From contig CM073590.1 of NCBI GenBank assembly GCA_037074705.1, positions 89,148,947 through 89,212,946 of the forward strand: a stretch of DNA of 64,000 bases, given 5' to 3'. The notes beneath the pieces are model-generated. The model saw only the letters and a program-made list of their open reading frames with translations. It was not told the DNA's origin and searched no databases. Below are positions 11,821 through 24,268 of the stretch, in pieces. Source of the stretch: Zhengitettix transpicula. Lineage: Eukaryota > Arthropoda > Insecta > Orthoptera > Tetrigidae. The stretch's first letter is position 1. Each line of letters starts with the position of its first letter. A program made the position numbers and the translations under genes.

Positions 11821-12156
11821 CGGCGAAACACACTCCACGACTGCGGGAGACCAACTCCTCTCTACGACCTCCACAGACGAAGTAACTATTTTTACTAATC
11901 AAATTCACCCATTCCCACTCGCATTAATGCTATATAGTGATGAGAAATTGACATAGTCCGGCCTCTCGCCGTTCAGACAAACGCATAGGCGGATCACCGT
12001 TTGATTTAATACGCTGTTTTCAAGACAAAAGCACTACAAAAACGTCTGTAAAAGCTCTCACGCCACCCTGATTGTTAAAAAATATTCTTTCAATGAAACC
12101 TACGCACCAAACTAATTCTGAAATTTATATTGAAAGCCACCTTATTTAACATTACA

Positions 12157-12159
12157 ATA

Positions 12160-12202
<43 letters not shown>
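12157..12202. repeat. (AT)n microsatellite
   Basis: About 45 bp of AT dinucleotide with one GT interruption, directly abutting the TG terminus of the LTR unit at 12203. An ATTACA end at 12151-12156 abuts its other side. Confidence 0.9.
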
Positions 12203-12205
<3 letters not shown>

Positions 12206-12891
12206 AATAACCAAACGTAGGTCATAAATAAAAAAATAATAATATTTATATTTTAACACACAAATTTTATTAACAATTATCTGAATTTACAATTATACAT
12301 TTAATATTTTAAAAAGATCTCTTTCTCTCATGGGTCTCTACTGGGTTTGATAACGGACAGAATTTAAATATTAAAAGAACTCAACATTTATCTTTAACTT
12401 AAACAGAAGTATCGACGAAACTTATTACCGAACTTATTCTACAGATTGCATCTAAATTTACAAGAGTTTATTTTATTAACACAAGAAGAGAACGATATCT
12501 GACTATATCCTTTAATTACGTTTACACATGTTAATACCATAAATTTCAACTCACGGTTTCTCAGGAACCTTTGGCTCGTTCATTAAACACGCACTTTATA
12601 GATTGGACGTTTACACACACTGACTCTAACACATATTACTGGTTCGACGATAGCTGGTTCTCCATACCCGGCGAAGGATATCCCAGTTGCTCGTGGAGAA
12701 AACTACTCGATGCCGGTTGCTGATCTCCTACCATCGAAGACAGTAATCAAATTTCGATACTACTACAGATTGAACTTCTGTATGTAAAAATGTTTATAGT
12801 TGCATAATTTTGCTGACTGACGCTGACTAACGCTGACCAACTCTGACTCAAACTCAACTCACGATGCACACAGCACGCTGGCTCCACTCTG

Positions 12892-12925
12892 ACTGATCAC
12901 AATAGGTTATTTCACCCTTATATAC
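12892..12925 (-). promoter_or_regulatory. Predicted Pol II core promoter of LTR unit A
   Basis: On the minus strand TATATAAGG at 12925-12917 is followed about 28 nt downstream by ATCAGTC, a good match to the arthropod initiator TCAGT. The spacing is what a TATA-Inr promoter requires. Confidence 0.5.
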
Positions 12926-13566
12926 TACTAGCGTCCTTGTCTTCCGCTCTGTCCAATGACCACGTTGGATTTTACCGACAGCTTCTCCATTACTCAGATT
13001 TACTTTCTGCAGCTGCAGTTTCCTTAGCCAGCTGCTAGCCCCTTCGTCATGTCACATCGAGACAGGACCCGCAATTACTTTGCACCCTCAATATCCCAAG
13101 TAAATACGCCACTTGACATCTCTCCATTACTCCGAGATTTACATCCTGCAGCTGAAGTCCTTTCGCCAGCTGCTCTGTCTTGTCCGAAAACCGACCATCG
13201 AGACAGGTCTAATTTGTCTTTGCACCCTCCCCTCACATGTGCGCGATTCTAACTTCTCCAGATCCCAAATCAACAAGTGACCGGACCCGCAATTACTTTG
13301 GACCTGTCGTCTCATCCGTCCTTTTGACCAGCGCTCTCTAGAACAAATTGCAGCTTCCTGTTCTGCTCCCAGACCCGTCATCCAAACAAATGTCTCGTCG
13401 CTCTGTCACACCGTGACAGGACCCGTCCTTAAAAATTACGACTTCCTCTGCCGGTCAAGAGCACTAATCAGAGATAAATGTCTTGCCGCTCCGTCTTGTC
13501 ACGTCGTGACAGGACCCGCAATTACTTTTCAATTGCATTCTCTTAACAAAAATGTGCGCTGTTTTG

Positions 13567-13620
13567 AAACAATGCATTCCCTCAATGCATTACATTACAA
13601 TGCATTCCCTCAATGCATTA
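13567..13620 (+). repeat. 26-28-bp direct duplication
   Basis: AATGCATTCCCTCAATGCAT occurs twice in a row, at about 13571 and 13599; each unit is itself partly palindromic around GCATT...AATGC. It sits at the outer edge of LTR unit A. Confidence 0.8.
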
Positions 13621-13628
13621 TAATATAT

Positions 13629-14376
13629 TGTAATAATTAAATATAATAATGGCTGAATTTAACAAATGAAAAAAAACACAAATTTTACATTTTCTTTGTG
13701 TGTGAAATCTATGCGTCTGAACATAGACGAAATTTGTTGTGGAAGAAATAATACTAAAGATTGAATTTAAACAATTTCAATTTTATCAAGAATTAACGAT
13801 CTCATTTTATCGATAATTAAATAATTAAAGAACGATCTGACTTTTATCTTTTAAACGCGGTTTACAAATGATTTTAAAGTTTTTCTCTACTTACGGCCGC
13901 CCAGGTCTCATTTTTTAGTTTTGCGTGCACAATTTTGGGGACATCACTGATTCTAAGTTCTCACAGACTCTAAATGTTCACAGGCTCTAATTGGCGTTGT
14001 TTGTTAGTTAGTTCAACACAAATTGGTTGGTTCTCGATGCTTTACTGAAACTAGTTGCTCTGTCTCCTTCCCGACTGAATATTGCTTCACTTTTTAATAT
14101 TTGAAAGCATGTTTGTGACTGGACCACATTCTTTCGTTCTGACTTCTGACTGTAAAACTTTTCGTCTGGTATATTCGCTGTCTGCTGTCCGACTGCCCAT
14201 TTCCTGACTGTTCGTTCGTCTCGCAAGTTTTGAGCGCGCAGAACCTTCTCGACTCATCAACAATGTTTTCTTTGCCTTGCCGGTTTGTTGCGGCGTCCGC
14301 TCTATATCCACTAATAATGATTCCTCTACAATTCAACTTTTCAATTAGAACAATGCCTTAATTACCAATTACTACA
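13629..14376 (-). mobile_element. LTR-like unit B of the array
   Basis: The left edge is TGTAATAATTAAATA and the right edge ACTACA. On the minus strand it has the splice-donor-like GTAAGT (13889-13894) and the block GATCGTT around AGTCAGA-like sequence near 13835. It is separated from unit C by only ATATAT. Neither termini nor interior encode protein. Confidence 0.65.
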
Positions 14377-14382
14377 ATATAT

Positions 14383-15327
14383 TGCAATGATCATACAGGT
14401 AGGGTTAAATTAATTTGCCCCAATTTGTGGAAGCCATTTATGTAATAATCATCAGGTTGGCTTTAATAATTTAACGGAATGATGGGTTAATATAAATGAA
14501 AAACTTATTAACAATTAACAAACAAAAATATTTATTTTATTTGGTGACAATAAAAGATAATTACTAAGAACATTTGAAATCTGTTCTCTCAGGGCCTTTA
14601 CTGGGTTTGATAATGAACACAAAAAAAAAATTAAAATCTTATTAACAAAACAGTTTACAATTTACCTAAACAATATGTCGATAGAATGAAAGAAATTAAA
14701 AAGTAAAGAAATTAACTTTGATTGACAATTAAAAGAGAACTAAATCTGACTTTATCCTTTAATTAGCGTTAACAATATTATTCAAAATTATGTTACTTAC
14801 GGACCGTCGGTCTGGTACCAGAACAATCAATTTTACGTCGTTCGGACACTTTTACAGTCTTTAATTATTTAATATCAGGCCTTGGTTTTCACTGATTCTA
14901 CACTTCACTTTAAAATTTGGCAAGATTGGTTGTATTCCGTTGACTGCTCCCCTCCACAATAATTTACCAATGTTCTCTTGGATTAATTTCTCCACGAAGA
15001 TTTTGGAAAGTTCTATTCTGACGAAAACTGCTCTTACTTTCCAACATTTGCGCTGCAATACTTCCGTGAATGTTTTCTTTGTATTAATTCATACTTTAAC
15101 TAGTTATACATTCACAAGTTTATATTACTTGTTCTGCTCCTCGTAATGTTTCTCCGCCAACTAACTATCCTAGTGCTTTCGAGTCTGAGAGCGTATTTCC
15201 ATTTCGGCATTTTCTCAAAGCAACAGAGCTCAGCGCTATTGTTGCTCTGCTCGCCTTACAACTATAATGTATTTATCAAACAATTAAAATTTTATGTTCA
15301 AACAATTAATGGCCTAATTAACTATTA

Positions 15328-15330
<3 letters not shown>
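14383..15330 (-). mobile_element. LTR-like unit C of the array
   Basis: The left edge is TGCAATGATCATACAGG, followed by the block GCCCCAATTTGTGGAAGCCA (the primer-binding-site-like block read in reverse). The TCAAACCCAGTAAAGGCCC block is near 14600 and a splice-donor-like GTAAGT at 14795-14800 on the minus strand. An open stretch at 14861-15058 (minus) is closely similar to 25356-25565 (plus) in copy F. Since neither has a good ATG and both lie in the untranslated leader, the similarity more likely reflects recent common ancestry than a protein. The right edge (AGTAATAG read in reverse) is degraded. Confidence 0.7.

Positions 15331-15362
<32 letters not shown>
15331..15362. repeat. (AT)n microsatellite between LTR units C and D
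   Basis: A pure AT run separates the ends of the two units. Confidence 0.9.
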
Positions 15363-15365
<3 letters not shown>

Positions 15366-16289
15366 AGTAACCAACTACTAATTCAATTAAATGAAAATCC
15401 TCCCACGTTGGTGAAGCCAATTTTGTGGTATTTACAATGCAATTATGATTCAAATAAAACACTGCCCACAATAATGCATCAATTAAAATTTAAATGGAAG
15501 GATAACAAATCAGAAATCTATTAAACTGACCAAACAATTACTTTATTCAATGCTCACAAATTTTAAATTTTCAGATAAATATTCAATGCCCTTTACGACA
15601 ATCATTATGTACAAACAAATTTTTATTCTTAATCTCAGGGTCTTGATGTGGGCCTTTTAAATAAAGAATATTATTACTCGATTTTAAAACAATTCCATTT
15701 CTATGCCAATGCGCAATTGTGAATTTATTACAAATCAATATTTTTTAATAGTAAAAAAAAACGTTAACGTTTACAATTAATGAATTGGTTCCGGAACACT
15801 TTCAAACACACTTAAATTTTTACAACAGGACTTATTTTTCACAGAATCTAACACTTCACTTGATAATTTTGCAAATAAGCTGTAACTCGAACGCTGCTCT
15901 GCTCCGCAACAATTTCGTCAATGCGATCACGGTTCAAGTCCTCCACGCTGATTTTGGTAAAGTTCAATCCGGACGAAAACGGCTATTGCTTTGCAATATT
16001 TAATTATGCAAAACTATCATGAATATTTGACTTTACTGCTGCTCTATGTTCTCCAATACTTTTAATAATGCATTAACAGAGTATAGTCTCTGCTCGAGAC
16101 TGTTCCGTCCTAGACTGAATTCCATCGCCAACTAACAACTTGTACCTCCGTCTCAGCGCGCCATGTCTACAATACCTTAGGCCTCGATTATTGACCATTC
16201 TTGTGTTTAATCTGTGTGTTCGCCTATAATAATTCGAGTTCAACAGTTCTCTTAATTATATATTATTAATTTCCCTTTTAATTAATACA
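15363..16289 (-). mobile_element. LTR-like unit D of the array
   Basis: The left edge is TGTAGTAACCAACTACTAA followed by CCCACGTTGGTGAAGCCAAT (primer-binding-site-like block in reverse) and the right edge is TTAATTAATACA. The interior at 15785-16003 aligns with the leader region of units C and F (blocks ATTTTGGTAAAGTTCAAT and CCGGACGAAAAC). This unit lacks the splice-donor-like GTAAGT and the full CAAACCCAGTA block. Confidence 0.65.
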
Positions 16290-16309
16290 ATATATATATA
16301 TATATATAT
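16290..16309. repeat. (AT)n microsatellite between LTR units D and E
   Basis: About 20 bp of pure AT repeat joins the ACA end of unit D to the TG start of unit E. Confidence 0.9.
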
Positions 16310-16971
16310 TGTAATAAATAATTTAAGGATTACCTGGGCTTGATAAGTAAAAAACAATCATAGAATTTATAAATTAAGAAATTAACAATCAAAACCAAAA
16401 TGAGACGAACGAAATCTGACGAATACCTTTAACTATCGTTTACAAACTTAATTAACTTCGTTTCTACTTACAAAAATGTTCGGCTGGTACAAGACTTAGT
16501 TTCCTCGGCTCGGGCACGCAATTTACACTAAAAAGGCCATGAATCACTGACTCTACAGTTGATTGTCAAACACACGGTCGTAGTTATTGAATTTTCCTCT
16601 GGATCTGCTGCACCTCCGGATCATCAGCCAGACATATTTATGTGTAAATTGCTGATCTCAATACGCGTAGGAATATTAATGTGGCGCAAATATTTGATTA
16701 ATCTTTGCCGTTTTTACAAAGTATATCGCTGTCCAAACTTTATACTTGGATTTAAAAACTTGTAACTTTCATGGTTGAATTTTATACTTAGGCCACGCTG
16801 TTCATTCTCTCAAAAATTTACTTCCTCTCTCGTCTACAATATCAGACAGCCTGTTTCAGAAAAAACCTTCGCGGCCGAACAAAGCCCGCCGACACATTGT
16901 TGTCTTTGAAGAATTGGTACAGCTAACAATCCAATTATTAAAATCATTACTGGCCTCTAATTAGTATTACA
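16310..16971 (-). mobile_element. LTR-like unit E of the array
   Basis: The unit runs from TGTAATAAATAATTTAAGG to TTAGTATTACA and is the shortest at 662 bp. It keeps AACGAAATCTGACGA near 16410, CTGGGCTTGATAAG near 16335 and a minus-strand GTAAGT at 16466-16471. It lacks the primer-binding-site-like block next to its left end. Confidence 0.65.

Positions 16972-17037
<66 letters not shown>
16972..17037. repeat. (AT)n microsatellite at the right edge of the array
   Basis: An AT/GT dinucleotide run directly abuts the ACA end of unit E. Confidence 0.9.
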
Positions 17038-17042
<5 letters not shown>

Positions 17043-18909
17043 GCACTGTAATTTTTCACTTCAATCTCAGTGCTGAACTATATAAACAAATCTCTTGGAA
17101 AAATATTGTAGGTATTTCATTCTATTCTACGTTCGCTCTAATAAGAAGCGAATATTTCCCTTCGGGCTTTAATTTTGCTTGTTGCACACTTTAATAATCG
17201 GTTTGTTATTTTATTCTCATTAGACACGAAATAGTTAAAAACTTGCGACTGAATGCATAAGACGCATTTTTTTTTTAAAAAAATAGTGAAAGTTTATTTT
17301 CTTTGTTACCAACATACACATACACTCGAACAGTTTAATATTTACAGTTATATATAATTCCCGTCTTTTAACACCGTAAGTTATTTTTCAAGTTATTTAA
17401 TAGCCATCCTTGAACTAACGTCCTTTAAAGACACAATTCGATACGGCGAACTATTTATTCTATCTCAGGGAATGTGGGCGCTTATTAGATCTGGATTTAG
17501 CGAAATTGTTCTTTGGAATTCTTTGGCAATTAACATTTATACAATATATCAAGATACAGACTTTTTTCTTATTATCCTCCTCCGATAAGTTGTAGTGTCT
17601 GTAACCTGGTGGACCGGATGGTTAACCAATTCGGCTGGGGGTTATTTACAGTTACGTCATCCAATGTCGTCATCTCGTTCGTCCGTCGATACACGATTTC
17701 TCCAAGATATGTAAAATAAGATAATTAAAAATTAATAATTAATAATTCATTCAAATCCACTAGTATTACACATAATAAATATAAATTATGACTAAAACAA
17801 AATTATATCATCAGATAAAATGCTCATCAGCCAAACACTTCTTTGTATGACGTCACCTTCTGACTTTCTTCATAATCTGTTAACATGAATTTCTTGCGTA
17901 GATAGATTATAATATATTGCGTTAGGTTGTACCTAAGTTTAAATGCTCCATGTACAAATACATCACAATAATTTACAAATTTACTGGTATGATGGCCTGA
18001 CATCAGTCTACGCTCGAAGTTAACGACGACAAAGTCAAAGGTAACAACCAAGTAGGCTTTCATTAAACAAAATTTCTTTTAATATGCGATCGTAATTACG
18101 GTTTGACTTAAAGTAAATAAATGTGACTCTGAATTGAATGTTACAAATTTATAGCAATCGAATACATTACAATTTTGGTTTGCCACAGCGTATTTGAATT
18201 TTGCCTAATTCAGAAGTACTTAGTTTTACTTTTATTTCAGTATATTATATATTTAATTTTGAATCCATAGTAAATATTAATCGCAATTGATGTAATTGTT
18301 AACCCGTAAAAAATACCAGATTTCCCACGCAGTTGCTTGCGAACCTTCCTACATTGCGTGTTTGCGCAAGGTGAACGAGAGCTGTTCACAGGACCTCGCA
18401 GTCCGACCTTCCCTAAGTGGGGATTTCTCAGCATCAAGGTGATTACAGTGTGATATATCGTTTTCTTAGTTTGTCAGCTGTGGCGAATGGGGTCGTTTCC
18501 GCCTCATCGATATTTTGAACTTGACGCCAATAATTCCATAAAAACTAGCGCTGATAGATGTTTATGGTTTACTAAAAATTAATACCTTCTGGAATCGAAT
18601 GTATTGTAAACAAAACTGAGTCATTCATGGACAATTTAAAATGGTAGCGTGAAAATGAGAAACCCTATAAGATAAGTTTTCGTTAATGTACATATTACGT
18701 TGGATACTTGATGTACCAATAAACATAAGTAGAAATAAACTAAGTTCTATGGCAGGTGATGAGCGTGACGCTGTAACGACCCATCCAATAGAATGTAACT
18801 AAAATTAATTTTTTATCGTACATTCAGTTTATGCACATATAATAACAATTATAATTATATATATATATCTTAGTTACTAATTAATCTGTTAATGTCGATG
18901 CATGTCGTC
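17038..18909. other. AT-rich stretch without a recognised gene
   Basis: No gene is supported. A frame at 17827-18063 (minus, 78 codons) has a mixed composition (FERRLMSG ... HGAFKLRYNLTQ) that is less AT-driven than its surroundings, but I do not recognise it. A short AT run lies at 18857-18868. Confidence 0.35.
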
Positions 18910-19300
18910 CTAGAACTTTTCATAGGATGCCACGTAATTACTGATGGACAGGCTTGACAGGTGTTCCTTTGTTAGCCGACTGCGATACTTGGATTTAATG
19001 ATTATCATTTCAGAAAACGTAGATTCACGTAGATAAGTTGACCAAAATATTCCGGTTATTTGAAGCGCAATTTTTTAAAAATGTGTATATTTCTCTTTAG
19101 ATATTCAATACCAAAATTTTGCGTCAATTGTTCTGGTTTTGAGATCAGGAATATCTCATTTTCGACAGTAGACAAGATAGTTTGATATTTCAGTAGATTT
19201 TTTAACGTCTACACAAGAGAACGGATAACTCATAAAAGTTATAATATTCGTCAATTTGTTAAAATCGGAATATCATTTTTCAAATTCACTCAGAACATTT
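18910..19300 (-). pseudogene. hAT-like (ZBED / GTF2I-repeat type) transposase C-terminal relic
   Basis: On the minus strand, between about 19050 and 18910, the frame reads STYLRESTFSEMIIIKSKYR, then SRLTKEHLSS, and stops at 18912-18910. This fits the C-terminal dimerisation region of hAT-superfamily transposases and their domesticated relatives (usually G-S-T-YLCESAFS-x(4)-IKSKYRS-x-LT-x-EHL). Further upstream, VDVKKSTEI near 19200 and LKTRTIDAKFW near 19130 fit the stretch that precedes it in the same families. In-frame stops show it is dead. The N-terminal part and element ends are not visible. Confidence 0.65.
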
Positions 19301-19726
19301 CTGTCACGTAATAGCCGTAATGTAACTCACGACATGCCCTAGCTTCCAAAGTCGGAAATTTTTCAAATATTTTTTATTTAGTAGCTGAAATTTATTGTAT
19401 CTTATACCACGTGTGGAAAATAAGCATTTTTGCTCTATTTAACAATTTTTACACCATATTTGAGTTGAATCTAAAAAATAAAGATATTGGAACTCAAATG
19501 TTGCGAAAATTTACATTTTTAATAGGATAACTCAGTTACCATTCATAGTTTATATATAGTAATTACTCTTTTATATGTAGGCCTAAATGTAAAAAAAAAT
19601 ATTGAGGCGCCCAAACTGTTTCTTCTTGGAAAAATTAGCCTGCGAAAACGGGAATTTTTAAATTGAAAAGGATAACTTTATGTTACACAGACTACATGAA
19701 AAATAACAGTAGTTATGTAGAATAAT
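19301..19726. other. AT-rich stretch, nothing recognised
   Basis: No coding or repeat pattern recognised. Confidence 0.3.
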
Positions 19727-20202
19727 GTGTAGATAGGCTATATAGGGTAATCCACATAGTGGCAACTCCCCTCTTATAGCATAGGAAAGGAATTGAATGA
19801 GGGGATGCGGAAACGTAAAGCAAGGTAGCCAAGGGTTAACTAGGGTCCCCACGCTATAGTTTAAGGATCCTACCCGGCAATTCGCCTAAACGCAATGCAG
19901 GGAAAACCCTAGAAAAACCTGCTTCAGGTAGGTCGAGCATTGGGTACTTGTCCCACGCCCTTCCGATGACGGGAGAGGAGTTTGCTGTAGGGGGGATCAG
20001 CATTTCCCTCTCCGTGCCTTGACCAGTTTAGGAGGCAGCTGGCCGACTATTCTTATAGGAATAGCGGACAACTCTTACCGTATGCCCAACGTCTGCGACC
20101 CCGGAACATACACATCTCAAAACAGGCCGAGGAGCGTCGGCTTGTGGTAACCTTAGTTCAAAAAAAATCATAGAGAGGAGAAGGCATCCGCAAAGATAGT
20201 TA
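19727..20202 (-). mobile_element. 5'-truncated LINE copy 4
   Basis: On the minus strand it carries the same frame end as the copy at 9875: LPQADAPRPVLRC ... VRVVRYSYKNSRPAAS, stopping at 20028. The ~300-nt 3' part follows, ending TATAGCCTATCTACAC near 19727. The 3' end is an extended version of copy 2, shared with copy 6. No clear poly(A) remains. Confidence 0.8.
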
Positions 20203-22484
20203 AATGTAGGTTTTATATATAGATCAATGTGTACTGAACACAATGTTGTTTATTTGAAAAGGATAAGACAACCCAGTGCTGGGTAGTTTAGAAACTTGTA
20301 GATACCTGAAAACGCAAAAATCAGCATGTCCTCTACAACAATAATGACCTTAATTTTTTAACCAGACACATTAAACATTAAACCAAATTAGTTCTGATCT
20401 ACCATAACACAAGGAAATGCACCACAAAATATGAAATTTTTCTGATATAGTGCGACAACCAATTCATTTTTTTCTGGACCACTTGGTATGGATTGACCCT
20501 GATCCATGTTAACGCTATTTACATGACATGTCACCTTTATTAAAGACAGCCATTTTTCGTGTTAAAGTATCTCGGTGACATTTTTTAATTTATTGGGAGA
20601 ATATGGACATTTCCGCGATCGACTTTTAAAGCCCTCTAGATCGACCGTTTCAGCACACCAGATGTATACAATTGATAAGTTAGGGAGGACTTGAATGAAT
20701 CATTTTTCTTTAATACGTTGCTACAGTGTCAACTTCTTAAATTTAATATATTTTCTTACTTCTTGTCTCGATATATAAGATTATCTTTTCGTACACTCTT
20801 GACAATTATGATTTTCTTTACATAAAACGTCAAAATAAAAATAAATTGCGCAGACTGATTCTAAGTTTCAACTCTTTAAAACGTTGAATGACAATTTAAG
20901 ATAGTCTCAAAGTTTCTTCATGGAAAACGCGTTCGGTCGTATTTCTTCTATAAGCCGAACGAAATCATCACTCATGCACTTATATATATATATATAGGTT
21001 TACGATCTTCATTTTGTCTCACTATGGCGGATAGCGCTTTAGTATTTCTATAAAACGTATTACATCACTATATAACAAACATATAAAGATTCATTGTAAT
21101 CGTTCAGACTGATTTCGTGTGGAATCGAACGAAGTCTGCGTGGAAGACATCAGTTTTTGATCCGCTTTGCCCCTCAGCACACCGGCGTTCAGTTGACAGT
21201 TTTCTTTGTTAATGTGTTCGTGTGTTGAAGGTGTACCAGGACAACATTGAGCAAGTCCGTGTCATGATTCTGAATAATTCATACGAAATTATCCATAATT
21301 GGCTCAACCGTATGATCAACAAAAGTAGAAAGCGGCGGATACAACTTTTGCTGCTCAACAGAAAGCTCGTGGAACTATGGACGTAGTATATTTAAAAGTA
21401 GGACGAAAGTAATGAAAAATGTCATTGTAAGTTTTCTATTGTCATTTACTTTATGTCGTATAATAAAATAAATAATATATAACATATGATAAAAGAAATA
21501 ATAATACTTTGCCGATATCCGTTGTACATGTTTCTACAGTAAAATTAGATGGCCCTTGGATCTCATTTCCCGTGATGGGTGTCACCTTGAATCCACTAAT
21601 CCCTTAAAATGAAGGGTGGGTGCTGCCGAAAAATTGTTACCAATGGGCTGTATACAAAGTCTAATTACAACCACGTGCAGTGTTGCATCATCGTCTATCT
21701 CCTCGCGGAAAACCAAGTAATTTCTCATTTTATTCGCACTATATATTTTTAAACGTTTTCATTTATCTGGGCCAAAATCACATAACGGTATTTATATTTT
21801 CGCCAAGTTCATGGTTACAAATTGAGCTGAAATTCATCACACCTCTGTATTTTGTAAGAGAATTTATGAAACAAGCATAAAACATCTTAATTAAATTTTT
21901 AATTCACCATACGCTTATCGTTTGCATATCATATTAATAAATTAAATTAGATAAATAAATGCCCCAATCAAAGACAAAAATAATAAAATACCTCACAACG
22001 TTTCTGCATTACTTGCAGCTTCCGCCAAGTGTTTCAAAAAACGCCGGAGTCGTAATAACGACACTCCGCACAAACCAGGTGACGAATTCACAAGCTAAAG
22101 AGAATTAAATTTGCAAGATTTCTTCTGCTTAATATACCACTCTATATTTGAAATATTTTAATTAGAAAATGATTTTAATCATGCTATGAAAATATACCTA
22201 CAAATTTAATACTTCGAATGTTAATACGTACGATGGATTATTACAAACACTCCTCTATATAGCTCTCTGATTGTAATAGTTTTCCGTTGAAATATGACCA
22301 ATATCTTGAAAATATTTTATAATAATCCGACGATGCTCCAGTTACAGATACTGTAATTGTATTACAGAACCGAGAATTATTTCTTTTTGATTATTCTGTA
22401 ATGGATGATTTTATTCTTTGATTTATTAATGGTATGATATCCACTTTATCTGTGCCACGAATTGACATTAGAGCAATAAATAAA

Positions 22485-22500
22485 AAGCCCTTCAGGGCTT
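22485..22500 (-). terminator. Hairpin resembling an intrinsic terminator
   Basis: AAGCCCT-TC-AGGGCTT is a perfect 7-bp stem with a 2-nt loop. Read on the minus strand it is followed by TTTTATTTATTG, as in bacterial rho-independent terminators. In this eukaryotic context it may be chance. Confidence 0.2.
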
Positions 22501-24268
22501 AGATCTCTGGCGTGTTGCGTTGAGGTCTTGCGGGTCGCCGAAATACAAACTAAATCGCTAAAGGTCCGACTAGCAAGACAAAAGTTGGAAGCAGTCTATA
22601 ATATATACACCTAGGGAGGTTCCTTAAGTCTAAAAATACAAAGAACTTGAGACGAAGTCCTTTGTCGGCTAACCATTCAACAATCGCCGCTAATAACAAC
22701 CCGCCTTACGAAAAAATTATTCGTCAAGTAAAGAGTTCGATTCAAAAGGAGGAGGAGTTAAAAATTATCGCCACTAATCCAATTTTTTCAATTTTATTTA
22801 ATTTTTCCACGTTCGTACTTTGTATAAAGAGATTTATATCGTTGGATAATATAAATTTGTTTACTTTGAATCAAGCCGGAGCTTTTACCCAATTAATGGG
22901 AATCGTAATTAATAATCTTGATTTCTTATGATGTCTGTGTAATTAAATAGACTATCAAATTTAAATTTTATAATCTATGATCTTGAGAAGTAAATTATTT
23001 TATTGATTTTAAAATAACACTACAATTCATTAAATAGTAAATTCTGACTAATGTTATTCAATAGGCAACCTACTTCACATGTCAACTCAAATAAATTCGA
23101 CGACAAAGAAACGGAAATAGCTCACATTTTTTCAGTTAATTCGGCATCCGTTCCAAATTTCTCGTACGAAGTATGGTGATATGAGTGGATTGCTCAAAGA
23201 TCACTATTAAGAAGCCATGTAATAACGTTGAAGTGCAAGATATGGGCCGAAGTCAGTTAAGAGAAAAAATGAGTCATTTAAATTTAAAATTAATTTTTGT
23301 AAAGAAGTGTTTTGACACTCAGGAAGTATAGTGGCTCAAAATTTGAAAATAAAATTTCTACAATATTAAAAACAACTAAAATAAAAATTTCTTGAATAAC
23401 ACCAGTTAAAGACTTAATAATAGAGTAGTAGTCAATATAGGAAAACCAAAACTCATTAAACAATCCACGGTATCAAAGAAACAATTAATTCGTTATTTCT
23501 TCATCATCAAAAAATTAACTAGAATATATGTAAAGACGTTTTAAAAAATGTGTTATATCTACAAGAATTACAAATATGAAATATTATTCATGAAACTTGG
23601 GAAATTTAAAATTTTTATGACTAAAAACAAAAGCGTTAGATTCCCACGACATATTATCTATAATATTTAAATATTTTCAATCGTAAAATTATAAATCATT
23701 AAAAACAATATCAAGAAAAATTTTTAAGGTAAATTTGATACTATTTGAATGAAAGAATAAAAATATGAGAACTATAAGAATATTTTTAAAAAGTAAATTA
23801 ATTTTCTTGTAACTCAGCAGGTTCAATTTCAATAACAAAATATTACTGTTCCCAGGAAGCAATTATTCATTTCGAAATAAAGGCGTGTTTTTAATATGAC
23901 TTCAGTACATTTTCAGGTCAGCAATAATATTTTCAAATATTTTATGTAAGTTGTTTGACATTATAATTATTTTAGATTATAATAATATATTCACAATTGT
24001 TTTCAAATTAAAATTAAACATATTAAGTGGCTATTTCCAAATCATTAGGGCGTTTGTTGCATACCTGTAGGCCGATTACATTTAAATACTTATTACTAGA
24101 TTATCTGTAATCAGCCTTTCTTTTAAAGCGCGCTATTTCGAGGCGTCATTCGCTGTTTGGTCAGCTGGTGGGTTCGGACGGTGGTCTCAGACCCTTTTGG
24201 GGACAAAAGAACCTGCGAGCGATAAAAGACCTAAATTAGGATGACAGCTTCAAGGAAAGCCAATATTA

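Larger units (their letters stand above)
12203..13622 (-). mobile_element. LTR-like unit A, first of a five-unit head-to-tail array
   Basis: The left edge is TGTAATAACC next to (AT)n. Read on the minus strand it carries TATATAAGG (12917-12925) and, about 28 nt downstream, TCAGT (12892-12896), a TATA box plus arthropod-type initiator. It also has a splice-donor-like GTGAGT (12549-12554), the CAGATATCGTTCTC-like block and the TCAAACCCAGTAGAGACC block near 12340. The right edge is blurred by a 26-bp tandem duplication containing GCATTCCCTCAATGCATTA. No coding frame is seen. Confidence 0.65.

Noticed and set aside
12203..16971. MITE/TIR transposons with ATTGTAATA inverted ends
   Set aside because: The ends are inverted only over the 7-9 bp expected of TG...CA LTR termini, and element I shows the same sequence as an LTR followed by a PBS and a gag-like start.
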